Positions 54,022 through 63,501 of a stretch of 64,000 bases of DNA are shown here, in pieces; within the stretch, counting starts at the first letter, position 1, and every line of letters begins with the position of its first letter. The stretch is from assembly GCF_014637795.1 (NCBI RefSeq), contig NZ_BMFD01000016.1, positions 1 through 64,000 on the forward strand. The letters are read 5' to 3'. The notes beneath the pieces were generated by a model. That model did not search any database. It was not told the origin of the DNA and was given only the letters and a program-made list of their open reading frames with translations. This stretch comes from Belliella aquatica. Its GTDB lineage: Bacteria; Bacteroidota; Bacteroidia; Cytophagales; Cyclobacteriaceae. The position numbers and the translations under genes were made by a program.

Positions 54022-54356
54022 TTGGGGTAAAATCTTTATAAATCATTTCTATCTAAAACTAGAGACGTAGTCCATATATCTTCGCAGAAAAATTGAATAT
54101 AGGTGAAACATGGGGCGTAGCCCTGTAATCTATTTTTTGCTAAAGAATTATTCTTTGATGGACCAAAAAGATGTCAGGGCTACGCCCCTACAATGAATAA
54201 ATTTCATTTGTTTTTCTAGGAAGATCACAGGGCTAAAGCCCCTTTTGGGTAGCTTTTCTTATTTGGAGAAATAATTGTAAATTTCATTACAGAAAATTCA
54301 CCTAAAATCGCAAAGATTTAATGTGCCATTAAAATTCTCACCCTAATGTTTTTACT
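54022..54356. repeat. intergenic region with GGGGCGTAGCCCTG inverted repeats
   Basis: 335 gene-free bases. GGGGCGTAGCCCTG (54112-54125) is repeated in exact reverse complement at 54175-54188. A variant CAGGGCTAAAGCCCC follows at 54228-54242. The unit is also palindromic within itself (GGGC...GCCC). It looks like a small dispersed repeat; no ORF or transposase is present. Confidence 0.65.
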
Positions 54357-54614
54357 CTAGTCATAATGAAATCGGCATTTTGCAATTAATATTTCACCTT
54401 CTCTATATTGGTAAATAAGTCTATGTTCGCTATCAATCCGTCTAGACCAAAATCCAGCGTACTTATGTTTCAAAGGCTCAGGTTTTCCAATTCCATCAAA
54501 AGGGTTTCGCGCAATATCTTTTAAAAGTTCATTTATTTTCTTGAGCTTATTCTTGTCGGTTTTTTGCCAATACAAATAATCTTCCCAAGACTCATCTACA
54601 AAAATATACTTCAT
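54357..54614 (-). CDS. yoeB: YoeB/Txe-family toxin (ribosome-dependent mRNA endonuclease)
   Basis: An 85-residue RelE-superfamily toxin close to YoeB. It has ARNPFDGIGKPEPLKHKYAGFWSRRID followed by EHRLIYQY and the C-terminal CRFHYD, which carries the catalytic histidine and terminal tyrosine region. YoeB cleaves mRNA in the ribosomal A site when released from its antitoxin. Its start overlaps the antitoxin stop by 4 bases (54611-54614), the usual order with antitoxin first. Confidence 0.95.
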   Translation of the reverse strand: MKYIFVDESWEDYLYWQKTDKNKLKKINELLKDIARNPFDGIGKPEPLKHKYAGFWSRRIDSEHRLIYQYREGEILIAKCRFHYD

Positions 54615-54868
54615 TTAATTTCAATTAAGTCATTATTAAAAGCTTCTCCTTTCTTTAGTTTATCAATTGCAGCGTCTAATCTTAGTTCATTTTTTCGAGA
54701 AGATAATTCGTGATTTGTGGCCATAAGAGAATTGTACTCTTGCAGAGACATGACTACAATTCCAGAATCTTTACCACGATTTATAATCAAAGTTTCAAAG
54801 TTTTTTGCAACTCTATCCAAATAAGTCTTAATGTCCTTTCTAAACTCTGAGACAGTTGTAATTTGCAT
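54611..54868 (-). CDS. yefM: YefM/Phd-family antitoxin
   Basis: An 85-residue antitoxin. The N-terminal Phd/YefM DNA-binding fold is MQITTVSEFRKDIKTYLDRV... LIINRGKDSGIVVMSLQEYNSLM (1-50), followed by a charged, probably disordered toxin-neutralising tail. It binds YoeB and represses its own promoter. A TGTACA-type operator lies 18 bases upstream. Confidence 0.93.
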   Translation of the reverse strand: MQITTVSEFRKDIKTYLDRVAKNFETLIINRGKDSGIVVMSLQEYNSLMATNHELSSRKNELRLDAAIDKLKKGEAFNNDLIEIK

Positions 54869-54885
54869 AATATTGTATTTAATTT

Positions 54886-54903
54886 AGTACAAATATATGT
54901 ACA
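54886..54903 (-). promoter_or_regulatory. YefM-YoeB operator-like palindrome
   Basis: On the minus strand this reads TGTACA-TATATT-TGTACT: two TGTACA-type half-sites separated by 6 bases, just upstream of the antitoxin ATG at 54868. The E. coli YefM-YoeB complex binds palindromes with the core TGTACA (established knowledge), so autoregulation here is a good inference. Confidence 0.7.
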
Positions 54904-55055
54904 TAATATCATTTTGGCAATTTTAACCTTAATATTTCCAGCTACAAAACCACTTTTTGAGTTAGCGCACAAGGTCTCAGAAAGGTATGCCTGAGTGCAT
55001 ATTTTGATATGCTAAATTTCCAGATTCAAGCAAAATCAAGAACTATATATTGCCA

Positions 55056-55832
55056 TTAAAACTCCACATCATATAAGACCAATCCATTGGCAGGAACTTT
55101 TCCACTCAAAGGACTTGTCTCTTGGCTTTTTAAAGCTTCTTGAATGTCTGCTTTGGTGATGATTCCTTTTCCCACTTCCAGTAAACTCCCCATCATCAGT
55201 CTAACTTGGTGCATCAGAAAGCCTTTTCCTTTTACCCTGTAGCAATATCTTTTTAGACTTGACCCATCAGCCAGTAACAAGTTATCTTCCAAAATCTCAG
55301 ACTCAAAAATCTGTCTGCGGTAGTTATCAGATTGCTTATGCTTGGCACAGAATCTTCGGAAATCATGCTCGCCAACAAAAACAGCAGCTGCAGCTTTCAT
55401 CGAATCAATATCAAGTTCCCCTATAAAGTATGTCAAATTCCCAGCTGCAAAGGGGTGAAACTTTTCCCCTGTTGAAAAGTAGTATCGATATTCTTTCGCA
55501 ATAACATCCTGAATTATATTGAAATCTAAGGAAACTCGCTTTCCCTCCAACAACCTGATATCATCGGGGAGATTTTCGTTGACTTGGTTGATGAAATCCT
55601 CCAAGTCAATCTCTGAAATATGAAAGAGTTCGAAGGCTCCTCGGTGGCAGGAAACTCCCGAGTCTGTTCTTCCAGCACTTAAAATATTGAATTCTTCATG
55701 ACCAAGTACATACCTAAAAACCTTTTCCAATTTCCCTTGGATCGTTTTCAAACCAGGCTGCTTCTGCCAGCCATGATAGCGAAGGCCTAGGTATTGGATA
55801 TAAAAAAGGTAGGTGAAGGGTTTGTTTTGCAT
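55056..55832 (-). CDS. truA: tRNA pseudouridine(38-40) synthase
   Basis: A 258-residue enzyme that converts uridines 38-40 in the anticodon stem to pseudouridine. The catalytic aspartate is D57 in SAGRTDSGVSC. LRYHGWQKQPGLKTIQG near the start and HQVRLMMGSLLEVGKG near the end are TruA family segments. The ATG at 55832 (MQNKPFTY) is chosen over one 36 bases further upstream because the family begins at FTYLFYIQYLG. Confidence 0.93.
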   Translation of the reverse strand: MQNKPFTYLFYIQYLGLRYHGWQKQPGLKTIQGKLEKVFRYVLGHEEFNILSAGRTDSGVSCHRGAFELFHISEIDLEDFINQVNENLPDDIRLLEGKRVSLDFNIIQDVIAKEYRYYFSTGEKFHPFAAGNLTYFIGELDIDSMKAAAAVFVGEHDFRRFCAKHKQSDNYRRQIFESEILEDNLLLADGSSLKRYCYRVKGKGFLMHQVRLMMGSLLEVGKGIITKADIQEALKSQETSPLSGKVPANGLVLYDVEF

Positions 55833-56003
55833 TGAAGTTGAGTTGATGCCGAAAATTACAGAAACCAAAATTCAAAACTCATAGTAAAGGCAGATATATT
55901 CTCTTGGGAATAGGAGATAGATTAAAGGAAATAAATTCATTGACTTAATATTAGTAGATTAAGCGTTTAAATCAACCTAATAAATACCTTATTCATAAAA
56001 TTA

Positions 56004-57173
56004 TTAATCTTTAAGCCCCAATCTATACAATCTAAAATATTCCTTCTCAATATTAGGATCAGGCTTTTCCTTAACCCAAAGTTGCCCTTCTCTTAAAAGC
56101 ATACTAGTTGGATCATAATCTTCTGGTACAAAATCATTTAATAGATTCCCTAAACTATCAAAAATTGCTAGTCTAAAAGGATATTTTTCGTCCAGTCTCT
56201 CTCTTAATTCTTTCGATTCACCAGGTGTTTTCTTGGCAAAGTGAAACTCTTTATCAACTTCATCATATCCCTGAAAATAGGCAACTATAAACTTGTCTTC
56301 AAATTTTTTAATATTCTCTATTCTTCCAGAAGCCTTAAATAATCCAAAAAAATCATGTTCCAAATATTCACTGTTTTGCCCTTCGAAATAGTTGTAATCT
56401 TTTAGATTAAGCGGAATCCTTGAAATCAATTCAAAAGGTGATTTTCCACTATATTTATAAATCACTGGTTCCCCACCAAAAGCCACAAAAATTTGGTTCT
56501 CCACTACTGTAAATACAGGAGACCAAGCATGTCGATAAAACGTCTTTCCACTTTTATAAATACTGGTTTTGGGAAATTGTATTATTGGTTCTTTAAATCC
56601 AGTACTTGGATCAAGTAAATTAAATAAAAAAATGTCAGAATGAAGATTTATCTTATCATAATTAATATCTCTTGTTCCTCCCTCTATGTTCAAATGTTTG
56701 TTCCCCAATTTATACATTGTATGCCCCATAGCAATTCTTCTGAAATCGGGGAAGTAAATTTCATTTAGCCTAACCTGAGAATGTAAATTGCCCAGAAAAT
56801 CATAAATCGAAAATCCTTTCAATCCAAGAGCTAAAAATTCATCTTTTCCAAGGATTTGTAAAGGTGCCAAAAGTTTCCCATATCCATCTGGCACATCGCC
56901 AAACTTTGAAAAAGAGTTGATAATATTCCCCTCAAAATCGGCCAGCATAATGTCATTTGAAAACTCCTCAATCTCCATAAACAAAACTGTCTTCGATTTA
57001 GGATGAATGTCATGAACAATCGGATTTCCTAAATACTCTATTTGAATACTATCTATCTTTTCAAGAGTGATGTTTTTTAAATTTCCATTTTGAGTAGATT
57101 TTCCTTCATTGTTGTTTTGGCTACATGAAAATGTGAAGGTTAGAAATAATAAGTATAAAAGAGTCTTATTCAT
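56004..57173 (-). CDS. DUF4221/6-bladed beta-propeller-like lipoprotein
   Basis: A 389-residue protein with lipobox FTFSC (cysteine 17). Its organisation resembles the propeller lipoproteins at 9332-11628: an early IQIEYLGNP strand, then IMLADFEGNIINSFSKFGDVPDGYG, then repeated blades and a terminal YFRLYRLGL. Its role is unknown; it probably sits on the cell surface or in the periplasm. It lies 25 bases after a second propeller gene and is co-transcribed with it. Confidence 0.76.
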   Translation of the reverse strand: MNKTLLYLLFLTFTFSCSQNNNEGKSTQNGNLKNITLEKIDSIQIEYLGNPIVHDIHPKSKTVLFMEIEEFSNDIMLADFEGNIINSFSKFGDVPDGYGKLLAPLQILGKDEFLALGLKGFSIYDFLGNLHSQVRLNEIYFPDFRRIAMGHTMYKLGNKHLNIEGGTRDINYDKINLHSDIFLFNLLDPSTGFKEPIIQFPKTSIYKSGKTFYRHAWSPVFTVVENQIFVAFGGEPVIYKYSGKSPFELISRIPLNLKDYNYFEGQNSEYLEHDFFGLFKASGRIENIKKFEDKFIVAYFQGYDEVDKEFHFAKKTPGESKELRERLDEKYPFRLAIFDSLGNLLNDFVPEDYDPTSMLLREGQLWVKEKPDPNIEKEYFRLYRLGLKD

Positions 57174-57198
57174 TAATATCCTAGTTATGATTCAGCTT

Positions 57199-58332
57199 TT
57201 ACTCATTCGCAACTTGATACACCCCGTATCTGATAAAATCCTCTTCTTCATCGGGATTTATCAGCTTTATAAGTATCGAATTATTGGGCATAGCGATTTT
57301 GATTTGCCCATAGGGAATTTTCATATCTTCGCTGAGTTGCTTGTTTTCATCAAAAAGGATTATTCTATGGTAATCAGGGTCAGAAAAATGATGATAGTAT
57401 TTATCCTCTTCATTCTTTTTCTCAAAAATACCATATGGGATTTCTCTTACATAATCCAGTAAAACAAGTCCACCATCCAAATGTAAAATATTCAAATTCA
57501 CTGAAGCGAGTGTGTAAGGTGGGTAACTTGGCAAGGTTTTATCAGAAATTGGCAATTTCTTAAAGCTGCCGAAATCTCCATGATTGATTTTGATGTTGGA
57601 GATAGTTTTTCCTGATAAAAGATCTATTACTGTAATTTCATTATCAAGCGAAGCTGTTACAAAAAGTCTATTACTCTTTTTATCCTGAGTAAAGATCGGC
57701 TTATACATCGTGTTTATTGTATTATCAAAATTTTTGTAGATAGGTCTTTGTACCACGGGAGCCAAATGGAAAGTAGCTTTCGACTTTAGGTCATGAAATT
57801 CGATTAAATGCTGCTTTTCCAAACTCTTTGCCCTCATAAATCTGGATGTCCCTGAGGGATAAGTAGCGAAAACTAAATTATTCTTTAAGTTATCTTTGTA
57901 GTAAAATATTGGTGAAGTAGTTGAGCCATAAACAAAGAATGGATTATCGATTACAAAATTTGTGCTTTCCTTAAAATTCAATTTCCTATCGAATGAGATC
58001 ACTTTGTTTGGAGTAATTACCCATACATCTCCTGTATTTACAAAACCCAAAAAATTCATTGCAGTTGTAAACTGTCCAGGACCTTGACCATTTAAGTCTT
58101 TTTTTACAAGGATCCTCCCCTTTTCATCTAACAGAAGGACTACAAAACCTTTGCTCCTATTTTCATAAGCTAAATAGTGCTTTTTGATTGGATCATAATC
58201 GACAATCTCAACTGAATTCAATGAATTAATGCTAAACTCGCTAGTTTTAGAAATCTTGTATTGAGCTTGTAATTCATAACTGTTGAAGACAGAAATTAAA
58301 ATAATAAGAGTTAAAACTGAAAAAAACCTCAT
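57199..58332 (-). CDS. exported 6-bladed beta-propeller protein
   Basis: A 377-residue protein with a signal peptide ending LQAQ and no lipobox, unlike its neighbour. Propeller features include VVLLLDEKGRILVKKDLNGQGPGQFTTAMNFLGF, where GQGPGQF matches the family's first-blade motif, then WVITPNKVISFDRKL. Function is unknown. It is the first gene of a two-gene unit with the downstream lipoprotein, and the leu terminator lies upstream of it. Confidence 0.76.
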   Translation of the reverse strand: MRFFSVLTLIILISVFNSYELQAQYKISKTSEFSINSLNSVEIVDYDPIKKHYLAYENRSKGFVVLLLDEKGRILVKKDLNGQGPGQFTTAMNFLGFVNTGDVWVITPNKVISFDRKLNFKESTNFVIDNPFFVYGSTTSPIFYYKDNLKNNLVFATYPSGTSRFMRAKSLEKQHLIEFHDLKSKATFHLAPVVQRPIYKNFDNTINTMYKPIFTQDKKSNRLFVTASLDNEITVIDLLSGKTISNIKINHGDFGSFKKLPISDKTLPSYPPYTLASVNLNILHLDGGLVLLDYVREIPYGIFEKKNEEDKYYHHFSDPDYHRIILFDENKQLSEDMKIPYGQIKIAMPNNSILIKLINPDEEEDFIRYGVYQVANE

Positions 58333-58452
58333 ATTAACATCATAAAATTAAAGTTCCATAACTAAATATAAAATACAATAAACAAACTATTTCTTTAAAT
58401 AACAATCTAAAAAGCTGATTTCTGAATATTGCCTAGAGTTAATATTTAATCA

Positions 58453-58490
58453 AAAAAGCCCTGATAGAAATCATTCTATCAGGGCTTTTT
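58453..58490 (-). terminator. rho-independent terminator after the leu operon
   Basis: A perfect 17-pair stem (AAAAAGCCCTGATAGAA / TTCTATCAGGGCTTTTT) with a 4-base loop lies 63 bases past the leuB stop on the minus strand. Confidence 0.9.
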
Positions 58491-58553
58491 CATATTTATT
58501 TGAATGAAGAAACACTGAACTTTAACAGCTGTTCATTCTTTAATATTTCAAAA

Positions 58554-59615
58554 TCAAATATTCTCCGCCAACCAATCTCCAACTTCCGAGGTCTTGTAGG
58601 CTTTGCTACCTTCGGCGATATCCTCGGTTACTATTCCTTCATCCAATGACTTGTTTACCACATCAGAAATGGCTTGGGCTTCTGCTTTCATATCAAAAGC
58701 ATACTCGAACATCATAGCTGCCGAAAGCACCGTTGCCAATGGATTGGCGATGTCTTTTCCTGCTGCTTGCGGGTAAGAACCGTGAATTGGTTCGAATAAC
58801 TTATTTTCTGTACCAACCGACGCTGATGGCATCAAACCCATCGAACCTGAAATCACAGAAGCTTCATCAGTCAAAATATCTCCAAAAAGATTTTCTGTAA
58901 TCAAAACATCGTAAGCCTTTGGCCATTGGATCAAGCGCATCGCCACCGCATCTACAAATTCATATTCCACTTTGACATCTGGGTACTCAGGTGCAAGTTC
59001 CTGCACTGTTTCCCTCCACAACCTGGAAGTAGCTAGGACGTTGGCTTTGTCCACACATGTCAGCAATTTTCTTCTTTTTTGCGCAGCTTCGAAGCCCATT
59101 CTAGCAAGTCTAGTAATTTCTTCTTTGGTGTAGACATTGGTATCAAATGCCTTTGTTCCTTGCTCGTTTCTTCCTCTTGGCTCACCAAAATAAATTCCGC
59201 CAGTCAGTTCTCTGAAGAAAACAAAATCTACGCCTTCCACTCTTTCCAGTTTCAAAGGAGATTTGTGAATCAAGGAAGGAAAAGTAAATGTCGGTCGGAT
59301 ATTGGCAAAGAGTCCCAATTTTTTCCTCATTTCCAAAAGACCTTGTTCCGGTCTTACTTTGGCTTTGGGATCATTATCATATTTAGGGTCTCCGATAGCC
59401 CCAAAAAGCACCGCATCTGCTCTTAAGCAAACTTCATGGGTTGCTTCCGGATAGGGATTACCTGTTAAGTCTATTGCAGCAGCACCAACAGCCGCTTCTT
59501 CGAAATTGATCGTGTGGCCAAACTTCTTTCCAACAGCATTGACCACTTTTACTGCCTGAGCAATTACCTCAGGTCCTATGCCATCACCTGGCAGTAGCGC
59601 TATATTCATTTCCAT
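58554..59615 (-). CDS. leuB: 3-isopropylmalate dehydrogenase
   Basis: A 353-residue NAD-dependent decarboxylating dehydrogenase of leucine synthesis; with citramalate-derived substrate it also makes 2-oxobutyrate. The N-terminus [13 protein letters not shown], the substrate-binding [21 protein letters not shown] (arginines) and the late [10 protein letters not shown] and [18 protein letters not shown] segments are family hallmarks. It overlaps the cimA end by 32 bases. An alternative ATG lies two codons downstream. It is the last gene of the operon, before the terminator. Confidence 0.95.
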   Translation of the reverse strand: MEMNIALLPGDGIGPEVIAQAVKVVNAVGKKFGHTINFEEAAVGAAAIDLTGNPYPEATHEVCLRADAVLFGAIGDPKYDNDPKAKVRPEQGLLEMRKKLGLFANIRPTFTFPSLIHKSPLKLERVEGVDFVFFRELTGGIYFGEPRGRNEQGTKAFDTNVYTKEEITRLARMGFEAAQKRRKLLTCVDKANVLATSRLWRETVQELAPEYPDVKVEYEFVDAVAMRLIQWPKAYDVLITENLFGDILTDEASVISGSMGLMPSASVGTENKLFEPIHGSYPQAAGKDIANPLATVLSAAMMFEYAFDMKAEAQAISDVVNKSLDEGIVTEDIAEGSKAYKTSEVGDWLAENI

Positions 59616-61212
59616 AGAAATTCTCTTTGTCTTGTTCTGGGTTTTGATTTTTCAGCTCCTGAAATTTCACTTTATCAGAAGCCCTCGTATCCATTTTATC
59701 AATAATATTCAACATTTTTTCAGTCGCCATCATCGCAGCCACAGTCTGATCGGAATCCAATCCTTTGGTTTTGAAAATTTTCCCAAAATCCCAAGTGATG
59801 ACTGTTTCCACAAAAGCGTCTGTTTTTCCTCCTGGAGGAATGGAAACATGGTAGTCCGTCAATTTGGGGAGCTGGAATCCCTGCGACTTGTAGATTTTCA
59901 CCAATGCGCGCATAAAAGCATCATATTGACCGTCTCCAGAAGAAGATTCTTCAAAGGATTTACCATGAATGCTCAGTTTCAATTGCACCGTTGGTTTCAA
60001 TCCTTTGGAATGGGTCATGTGGTAACCTTCGATAAAGATATTCTTCGAAATCGAATTGTTCTGCAATACATCGGAAATGATATATGGCAAATCCTCGGTG
60101 GTCACCCGTTCTTTTTTGTCGCCAAGCTCGATGATCTTTTGCGTCACTTTGGTCAATTCATCCTGCTCAAGCGATATTCCCAATTCTTGTAAATTTTTGA
60201 GAATATTGGCTTTTCCGGAAGTTTTGCCAAGGGCATATTTTCTTTGTCTCCCAAACCTCTCTGGAAGCAAGTCATTGAAATAAAGGTTCTTTTTGTTATC
60301 ACCATCCGCATGGATTCCTGCAGTTTGGGTAAATACATTTTCCCCAACTACAGGCTTATTGGCGGGAATATGTTGTCCAGAAAACTGCTCCACCAACTTA
60401 CTGACGCGGTAGATTTTGCTTTCATTGAGACTGATTTTGTAATCTGTGAAATCTTTGAGCACAGCTGTCACTGACTCCAACGGGGCATTTCCAGCTCGCT
60501 CTCCAAGTCCATTGACAGTGGTATGAATTCCCGCAATGCCATTGTAAATAGCCTCAAGCACATTCGCAATGGAAAGGTCATAGTCATTGTGTGCATGAAA
60601 ATCAAAATGACAATCCGGAAATTCGGTTGTGATTAATTTCACAAAATGGGAAACTTCTCTAGGATGTAGCAGCCCAAGCGTATCAGGAAGCATAATTCTT
60701 CGCACTCGGATTTCATTCAGGAACCCGATCAGTTCCATGGTGTAATCCATAGAATTTCTCATCCCATTACTCCAATCTTCTAAGTAAACATTGACTGTGA
60801 TCCCTTTGCTCCTAGCATAATTAACACAGGTATGGATATCTTCAAAATGTTGTTCTGGAGTCTTTTTGAGCTGATGGGTCAGGTGATTGAGAGAACCCTT
60901 GGTCAATAGGTTCATAACTTTCGCTCCAGCCTCCACCAACCAATCTACCGAAGCAGGCGTGTCCACAAAACCAAGTACTTCCACCCTGTCGGAATAGCCT
61001 TTTTCGGCGGCCCATTGGGTGATTTTTTTAACACCTTCCATCTCACCCTGAGAAACCCTTGCCGACGCCACTTCTATCCTATCCACCTTCAATTCCTCCA
61101 ATAGCAACTTGGCTATCTGAAGTTTTTCAGAAGGTAAAAAGGACACGCCCGAGGTCTGCTCTCCATCCCTCAGTGTGGTATCCATGATTTCTATTTTTCG
61201 GTGTGTTCCCAT
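59584..61212 (-). CDS. cimA: (R)-citramalate synthase
   Basis: A 542-residue LeuA-like enzyme that condenses pyruvate with acetyl-CoA to give citramalate, the first step of threonine-independent isoleucine synthesis. It has a TIM barrel with R15/D16 (TTLRDGEQT) and metal histidines H206/H208 (FHAHND), then the C-terminal allosteric domain. As I recall, the Leptospira enzyme's pyruvate pocket is L81, L104 and Y144; here L80, L103 and Y143 occupy the same context (VLGF, NLLTKG, NVYLED). The neighbouring leuA, leuCD and leuB support the pathway. A second LeuA is the alternative. Confidence 0.87.
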   Translation of the reverse strand: MGTHRKIEIMDTTLRDGEQTSGVSFLPSEKLQIAKLLLEELKVDRIEVASARVSQGEMEGVKKITQWAAEKGYSDRVEVLGFVDTPASVDWLVEAGAKVMNLLTKGSLNHLTHQLKKTPEQHFEDIHTCVNYARSKGITVNVYLEDWSNGMRNSMDYTMELIGFLNEIRVRRIMLPDTLGLLHPREVSHFVKLITTEFPDCHFDFHAHNDYDLSIANVLEAIYNGIAGIHTTVNGLGERAGNAPLESVTAVLKDFTDYKISLNESKIYRVSKLVEQFSGQHIPANKPVVGENVFTQTAGIHADGDNKKNLYFNDLLPERFGRQRKYALGKTSGKANILKNLQELGISLEQDELTKVTQKIIELGDKKERVTTEDLPYIISDVLQNNSISKNIFIEGYHMTHSKGLKPTVQLKLSIHGKSFEESSSGDGQYDAFMRALVKIYKSQGFQLPKLTDYHVSIPPGGKTDAFVETVITWDFGKIFKTKGLDSDQTVAAMMATEKMLNIIDKMDTRASDKVKFQELKNQNPEQDKENFYGNEYSATAR

Positions 61213-61486
61213 GTGATTTTAGATTGTAGAGGGTAGATTTTAGATTTTGAAAGGAGGAAGGATGAAGTTTGAAGATGATTACCCTATCCAAGCTCTAAGC
61301 AAATATTAGTTAAGTTTATACTCTCAAGATCCCCAATTATATGTGATCATCAGCTAAATCAGTGTCATCCCGATGCTCGGGACAGGTTCAGCGTTCCCAT
61401 CTTACCGAAATTTAACCTTCCCACATATAAATCCTCTGTCTTGGTTCTTGAATCTTTCATCCTTGATCCCTCAACCTTCATCCTTT
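61213..61486. repeat. intra-operon gap with word-iterated repeats
   Basis: 274 bases between leuD and cimA. 61213-61275 iterates GATTTTAGATTGTAGA- and GGATGAAG-type words. 61373-61386 has TCCCGATGCTCGGGAC, a hairpin of the same type as that near 53153. 61437-61497 iterates CTTGAATCTTTCATCC- and CCTTCATCC-type words. There is no ORF and no clear terminator. It may lower expression of cimA-leuB relative to leuCD. Confidence 0.6.
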
Positions 61487-62080
61487 CTATTTTCTTTCTT
61501 TCTCAAACTCCTCTATCTCTTCTTTTAAATTCAAAAGGTAGTCTATGTCATCAAAGCCATTTTTCATATTCTCCTTTTTGTAGGCATTGATATCAAAGGA
61601 TTCTGATTGGCCTGTGCTCAACAGGGTTATTTTTTGTGTGTCTATATCCACTTCTACTTTTGTGTTCGGATCAGCTTCAACTGCTGAAAACAATACCTCT
61701 GCAAATTCAGCGCTGATAGTAACAGGAAGTACACCGATATTCAAGCAATTATTTTTGAAGATATCGGCAAAGAAACTTGATACGACACATCTAAACCCAT
61801 AGTCATACAGTGCCCAAACAGCATGTTCCCTACTCGAGCCAGAACCAAAATTTCTACCTGCGAGGAGAATTTTTCCAGAATAGGTGGAGTCATTCAATAC
61901 AAAATCCATTTTTGGATTGCCCTCTACATCATATCTCCAATCTCTGAAAAGATTGTCTCCAAAACCTTCCCTTTCCGTAGCTTTCAAGAACCTTGCAGGG
62001 ATGATTTGATCTGTATCCACGTTTTCGTTTGGAAGCGGGACGACTGTTGAAGTCAATACATTAAATTTATCGTAAGCCAT
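61487..62080 (-). CDS. leuD: 3-isopropylmalate dehydratase small subunit
   Basis: A 197-residue subunit that with LeuC isomerises 2-isopropylmalate to 3-isopropylmalate, and citramalate to methylmalate. The swivelling-domain motif is LLAGRNFGSGSSREHAVWAL (about 71-90), and the start VLTSTVVPLPNENVDTDQIIPARFL is typical. It lies 18 bases after leuC. Confidence 0.95.
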   Translation of the reverse strand: MAYDKFNVLTSTVVPLPNENVDTDQIIPARFLKATEREGFGDNLFRDWRYDVEGNPKMDFVLNDSTYSGKILLAGRNFGSGSSREHAVWALYDYGFRCVVSSFFADIFKNNCLNIGVLPVTISAEFAEVLFSAVEADPNTKVEVDIDTQKITLLSTGQSESFDINAYKKENMKNGFDDIDYLLNLKEEIEEFEKERK

Positions 62081-62098
62081 TTTTTTCTTTTTTAAGAA

Positions 62099-63499
62099 TT
62101 AAAAGATCTCTCTAGGGTCACATATCTCACCTTTGACAGCCACAGCTGCCACAGTCAAAGGACTAGCGAGCATAGTTCTGGCTCCTGGCCCTTGTCTGCC
62201 TTCAAAGTTTCTGTTTGAAGTGGAGACAGCGTATTTTCCAGAAGGAATCTTATCATCATTCATCGCCAAACAAGCAGAGCATCCCGGTTGTCTCAACTCA
62301 AACCCTGCTTCTTCCAAGATTTTCACCAAACCTTCTTCGTGAGCCATTTTCTCTACTTCCCTAGATCCCGGAACGATCCAAGCAGTGATGTTATCCGCTT
62401 TTTTCTTACCCTTCACATAATTGGCAACTGATCGGATATCTTCGATTCGGCCATTGGTACAGCTTCCTACGAAGACAAAATCAACTTTCTTTCCTTGGAT
62501 CGCTTCACCTGGGGCAAAACCCATGTAGTCCAATGACTTCAAGTAGGAAGATTTGTTGCTTCCTTCCATACCTTCGGTACTTGGGATATTCCCTTTGATT
62601 TTGATCCCCATACCTGGATTGGTACCATAAGTGATCATTGGCTCAATATCCGCTGCATCAAAATGATATTCTTTATCGAAAACAGCTCCATCATCCGTCT
62701 TTAGCGACTTCCAATAAGCAACTGCCTTCTCCCATTCTTCTCCTTTTGGAGCATATTGCTTTCCTTTGAGGTAGTCAAAAGTTGTTTCGTCAGGAGCTAT
62801 TAAGCCTCCTCTGGCCCCCATTTCGATACTCATGTTACAGATTGTCATCCTTGCTTCCATGCTAAGGCTTTCGATTGCCGAACCTGCATATTCCACAAAG
62901 TAACCTGTAGCACCTGCCGCAGAGATCTCTGCAATAATATATAGAATAATATCTTTTGAAGTTACTCCAGCACCCAAGTCACCATCTACTGTGATGCGCA
63001 TTTTCTTGGCTTTGCTTTGCATGATACATTGCGTAGCCAAGACCATTTCCACTTCTGATGTACCAATACCAAATGCGATGGCACCAAAAGCACCATGGGT
63101 AGAAGTATGGCTATCTCCACAAACGATGGTCATTCCTGGCTGCGTAATTCCCAATTCAGGACCAATCACATGGACAATGCCATGATGGGCAGAACCCAAA
63201 TCATGCAATTCAATGCCATGCTTCTTACAGTTGTCACGAAGCTTCTCAACCTGCATTCTTGAAAGCTTGTCTTTGATAGTTTTATCCTGATCTACTGTAG
63301 GAACATTGTGATCTGGCGTGCCCACAGTCCTTTGAGGATGAAGTACACCAACACCACGTTTTTCCAAATTCAAAAATGCAACAGGGCTAGTTACTTCATG
63401 GATAAAATGCTTATCAATGAAGAATACATCCGGTCCAGAAGGAACAGATTTGACCACATGTGCATCCCAAATTTTATCGAATAATGTTTTCTTTTCCAT
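62099..63499 (-). CDS. leuC: 3-isopropylmalate dehydratase large subunit
   Basis: A 466-residue aconitase-family protein carrying a [4Fe-4S] cluster. The cluster cysteines are in FVGSCTNGR and in GCSACLAMN (CxxC spacing). [37 protein letters not shown] and the terminal [15 protein letters not shown] segment are hallmarks. It works with LeuD in the cytoplasm. Only two bases separate it from the upstream leuA stop. Confidence 0.96.
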   Translation of the reverse strand: MEKKTLFDKIWDAHVVKSVPSGPDVFFIDKHFIHEVTSPVAFLNLEKRGVGVLHPQRTVGTPDHNVPTVDQDKTIKDKLSRMQVEKLRDNCKKHGIELHDLGSAHHGIVHVIGPELGITQPGMTIVCGDSHTSTHGAFGAIAFGIGTSEVEMVLATQCIMQSKAKKMRITVDGDLGAGVTSKDIILYIIAEISAAGATGYFVEYAGSAIESLSMEARMTICNMSIEMGARGGLIAPDETTFDYLKGKQYAPKGEEWEKAVAYWKSLKTDDGAVFDKEYHFDAADIEPMITYGTNPGMGIKIKGNIPSTEGMEGSNKSSYLKSLDYMGFAPGEAIQGKKVDFVFVGSCTNGRIEDIRSVANYVKGKKKADNITAWIVPGSREVEKMAHEEGLVKILEEAGFELRQPGCSACLAMNDDKIPSGKYAVSTSNRNFEGRQGPGARTMLASPLTVAAVAVKGEICDPREIF

Positions 63500-63501
63500 A
63501 A

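Noticed and set aside
59578-60192. 204-codon plus-strand ORF opposite cimA
   Set aside because: It lies antisense within a well-supported enzyme gene and shows no recognisable protein features. The same applies to the long antisense frames at 37209-37796 (opposite mscS) and 7799-8278 (opposite pruA).
59584-61212. Second 2-isopropylmalate synthase (leuA paralogue)
   Set aside because: The barrel residues and long sequence stretches match Leptospira-type citramalate synthase, and a separate leuA already lies at the head of the operon.
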